Assembly (NCBI RefSeq): GCF_034702125.1
Contig: NC_085880.1
Span: 42,281,385 to 42,345,384, forward strand
Reading direction: 5' to 3'
From: Engraulis encrasicolus
Lineage: Eukaryota; Chordata; Actinopteri; Clupeiformes; Engraulidae
DNA: 64,000 nt
In this document: one piece after another, positions 1 through 64,000 of the stretch
How the letters are laid out: every line of letters begins with the position of its first letter
Numbering within the stretch: position 1 is the stretch's first letter
Notes under the pieces: generated by a model
The model's input: only the letters and a program-made list of their open reading frames with translations
What the model was told of the DNA's origin: nothing
Database searches by the model: none
Program-made: the position numbers and the translations under genes

Positions 1-352
1 ATTTGTAATCAGGGGAACCTGAATTAGCAGTAGATGTTTTATTCATCCATTCCATCAGAAAATGAATAGCCTATCATGATGTTGTACGGCAGCATCACTC
101 CAAATCTTGCCCTGTGTATCGCTATTACCTTTACTTTCTAGCCCTTGAGGATGCCAGGGGAATTCCACACAGGAACCCAATAGCCCGCTGCTAAGTCAAG
201 CCTGCCCATTACATAACATGAGGTTGGCTGTCAACATGTAGCGATAGGCTACATAAGCATTTCAGGGGAACATGCTAGTTCTTGCTAGCATGGTGTTAAT
301 GTCATGTTGCGTGTGTAATACGAGAATGTTGTGATGGGGGAGATGTCTTAAA
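1..352. other. intron, nothing recognised
   Basis: This is the tail of the intron entering the window. I see no exon, repeat family or long open frame. It is moderately AT-rich unique-looking sequence. Confidence 0.5.
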
Positions 353-692
353 GCAGGGATGTCAAACTCTAGCCCGCGGAGTCATTTTATTTTGCCCGCA
401 AGATACATTTCAAATGTGGTATTACAGTTGGCCTACATACACCAAAAAATGCAGTGCATCACAGTTATACGAGTGGACCCAGGCCAGTGAAACAGCTCAC
501 ACTGAAATGCAACAGAATATGTGCAGGCACATTTCACCTTTGATGGCTATCATTATTGTGAAATGTAAATATGAGTATAAGCGTGTGGGTGCACAATTTT
601 AGTCCGTCTTTTAAAATAAATATTGAGTTTGGCCCGTGCCTTCACTCCACATTTAGATTTTGGCCCTCTGTCAATTCGAGTTTGACACCCCC
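353..692. mobile_element. non-autonomous hAT element (MITE)
   Basis: The left end reads CAGGGATGTCAAACTC and the right end GAGTTTGACACCCC, an imperfect terminal inverted repeat of the common hAT type. It is flanked by a perfect 8-bp direct repeat GTCTTAAA (345-352 and 693-700), which is the hAT target-site signature. It is only 340 bp long and has no transposase frame, so it must have been mobilised in trans. It ends 33 bp before exon 1. Confidence 0.88.
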
Positions 693-725
693 GTCTTAAA
701 TTGTCGTTCGCTTCCCCTTTTGCAG

Positions 726-62319
<61,594 letters not shown>

Positions 62320-62390
62320 GTAAGGCTGAATGGTCTTTCATTTTTTTGTAGTGCTTGAGATGAATGTGTATTATCTAAATGTGACTACTG

Positions 62391-62405
62391 GTGGAGGCCT
62401 TCAAG
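62391..62405 (+). pseudogene. copy of the exon 49 3' end with donor
   Basis: GTGGAGGCCTTCAAG followed by GTAGGAGG repeats the last 15 nt of exon 49 with one change, 86 bp downstream. Confidence 0.7.
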
Positions 62406-62700
62406 GTAGGAGGCAAGGGTATTGTTGCGCTCTAGATGTTTTGAAAAATAAGCAGGTGTGTGGACCCAAAAGGTATAGATCAGGGGTGGCCAACCAGTCG
62501 GAGACCAAGAGCCACATTTTGTAATGTGTCACAGCAAAGAGCCACATCGGCACACAAACATCACGCGGGCATATAAACATGCGCACACCCACCAACATGG
62601 GCATCACACATCCTTCTCGCACCACAGACCAGCATACACAACAACACATGGGTATGAACATCAACCATCTCTTCCTTTCACACACAGACACACAGACACA

Positions 62701-62762
<62 letters not shown>

Positions 62763-63094
62763 GTGTCAGATTGATGTTACACTCCAACTTAATGGCCTGA
62801 CTACAAGACAATCCTGAATATAAGATGACCCCCCCCCTCTTTTTGTTTTAACTGCCTCAATTTTTGGGGGGAAAAGGTTTTTTCAAGATAAAAATGTTGT
62901 TTTACATAAGAAGACAAGGGTACACAGGTCAAAATTATTTCATAAATTCTTTCATATTTTAATAAAAAACGTTTCACATCATAATTTCCATGAGCACTCT
63001 TTATAACAGAGCACGAAGTAACGCGGTCCAAAGATTCTCCGCCTCTTTTAGCTCATTCGGGGGTTAGGCGCACAGGCACCGCTTTCTTGCGCAC
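62406..63094. repeat. intron 49: CA tract and repeat pieces
   Basis: CAGGGGTGGCCAACC at 62482 looks like a hAT left end. (CA)n covers 62692-62760. CTACAAGACAATCCTGAATA near 62800 resembles a dispersed repeat end. No exon is visible. Confidence 0.65.
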
Positions 63095-63679
63095 CAGAGG
63101 TGGAACGTAACTAAGTATTTTTACTTCGTTACTGTACTTAAGTAGTTTTTTCTGGAATTTGTACTTACTTGAGTAAAAATAAAAATGCAGACTTTTACTT
63201 TTACTCAATTACATTTTTTGACAATTACTTGTACTTTCTACTCCTTACATTTCTAGGAGAAGACTTTGTTACTAGTTACATTTATCCTAGGTTTTCCTGT
63301 TGTGTTTCGTGGATATTTCAGTAGCCTCAGCTGCGGGCAGGGAGGCGGGACCAAGCCCCTCTTCCAAATTGACACCCAGACAGAAAATATACTTTTAAAA
63401 ACATTAACAGGACTCCATAGTCATGTTCAAATAGAACCGAAAACCGTTGCAGACACTTTTTCCTATTGGATCAAGTAGGTAGACATGGAGAAAGACAGCC
63501 ATTGCGTGAGTAGGCCTACTTGTACTTTTGTACTGAAAAGTACATTTAAAAGTTAGTACTTAGGACTTTTACTTAAGTACGTTTTTGGGAAACAACTTTT
63601 ACTTTCACTTGAGTAATTTTTTCGCAGGGTACTTCTACTTTTACTTAAGTACACAACTTCAGTACTTCTTCCACCTCTG
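63095..63679. mobile_element. non-autonomous hAT element, CAGAGGTGGAA ends
   Basis: The left end CAGAGGTGGAACG pairs with the right end TTCCACCTCTG. A perfect 8-bp target duplication TTGCGCAC flanks it (63087-63094, 63680-63687). The body is rich in ACTTTTACTT repeats and non-coding. Confidence 0.88.
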
Positions 63680-63687
63680 TTGCGCAC

Positions 63688-64000
63688 AGATGAGATGATC
63701 ATTGGATGCCTGACGACAACACCATCCGAAATTAACAAGGTGGTTCGTCAAATCGCCGTTCATTTTCCACATTAATGTTTCAGCGGGTGCTGACAGGGGG
63801 CCAGGGGAAAAGACCAAGTTTTCTTTTTGAGACTAAACTGAGTGCGGACAAGCGACAAGTCGATTTAAATTGTTTCCCACCTGCACGCTGTCTGCCTGCG
63901 CCGCTTTGACAATGGCTGATAAACCAGGGTAGAACATTATTTTTGGCGCTATTTTGTCTATAGCCCGCGAAAATAACACGATTTTAAACCAAAAACATAA
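63688..64000. other. intron 49, nothing recognised
   Basis: The final 313 bp show no exon with plakin similarity and no clear repeat end. Confidence 0.5.

Overview
The window is a stretch of teleost fish genome, forward strand, lying wholly inside one very large multi-exon plakin gene that I identify as dystonin (dst, BPAG1). I can place 49 coding exons between 726 and 62319. Every junction keeps frame, every exon is open, and all introns are GT-AG except one GC-AG intron after exon 7. The gene enters and leaves the window inside introns, so the N-terminal exons and the distal spectrin repeats, EF-hand, GAS2 and C-terminal parts are absent. Fish origin is inferred from hAT and Harbinger type MITEs, tRNA-derived SINEs and very dense CA, CT, GA, ATCT and CTC microsatellites. 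I cannot name the species.

Layout. Exons 1-15 (726-13421, 688 codons) encode most of the plakin domain, including the embedded SH3. Exons 16-17 (14052-19832) are the epithelial BPAG1e module: a 1140-codon coiled-coil exon, then a terminal exon with plectin repeats and a stop at 19830. Exons 18-20 (20426-25254) start the spectrin-repeat form. Exon 21 (26258-32197, 1980 codons) is the BPAG1b cassette with plectin repeats and a long low-complexity part. Exons 22-49 (32328-62319, 1982 codons) are a continuous spectrin-repeat rod.

Isoform logic. Exon 15 ends in phase 0, and exons 16, 18 and 22 all begin in phase 0. Splicing 15-16-17 gives the epithelial, intermediate-filament-binding form. Splicing 15-18-19-20-22 gives the neuronal a-type spectrin form. 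Including the symmetric exon 21 gives the b-type form. In-window lengths are about 2516 (e), 2788 (a) and 4768 (b) codons.

Most striking observation. About ten exons (2, 7, 24, 29, 32, 40, 42, 44, 48, 49, and perhaps 46/47) have one or more decayed tandem copies of a splice-site-spanning fragment in the adjoining intron. The exon 7 array carries five 5' copies upstream and five 3' copies downstream. Three copies (at exons 2, 29 and 42) are in frame with usable-looking splice signals and could be nascent cassette exons. The b-type exon also contains eight tandem units of about 50 residues that I do not recognise from other plakins. Intergenic DNA, other protein genes, RNA genes and CRISPR arrays were not seen.
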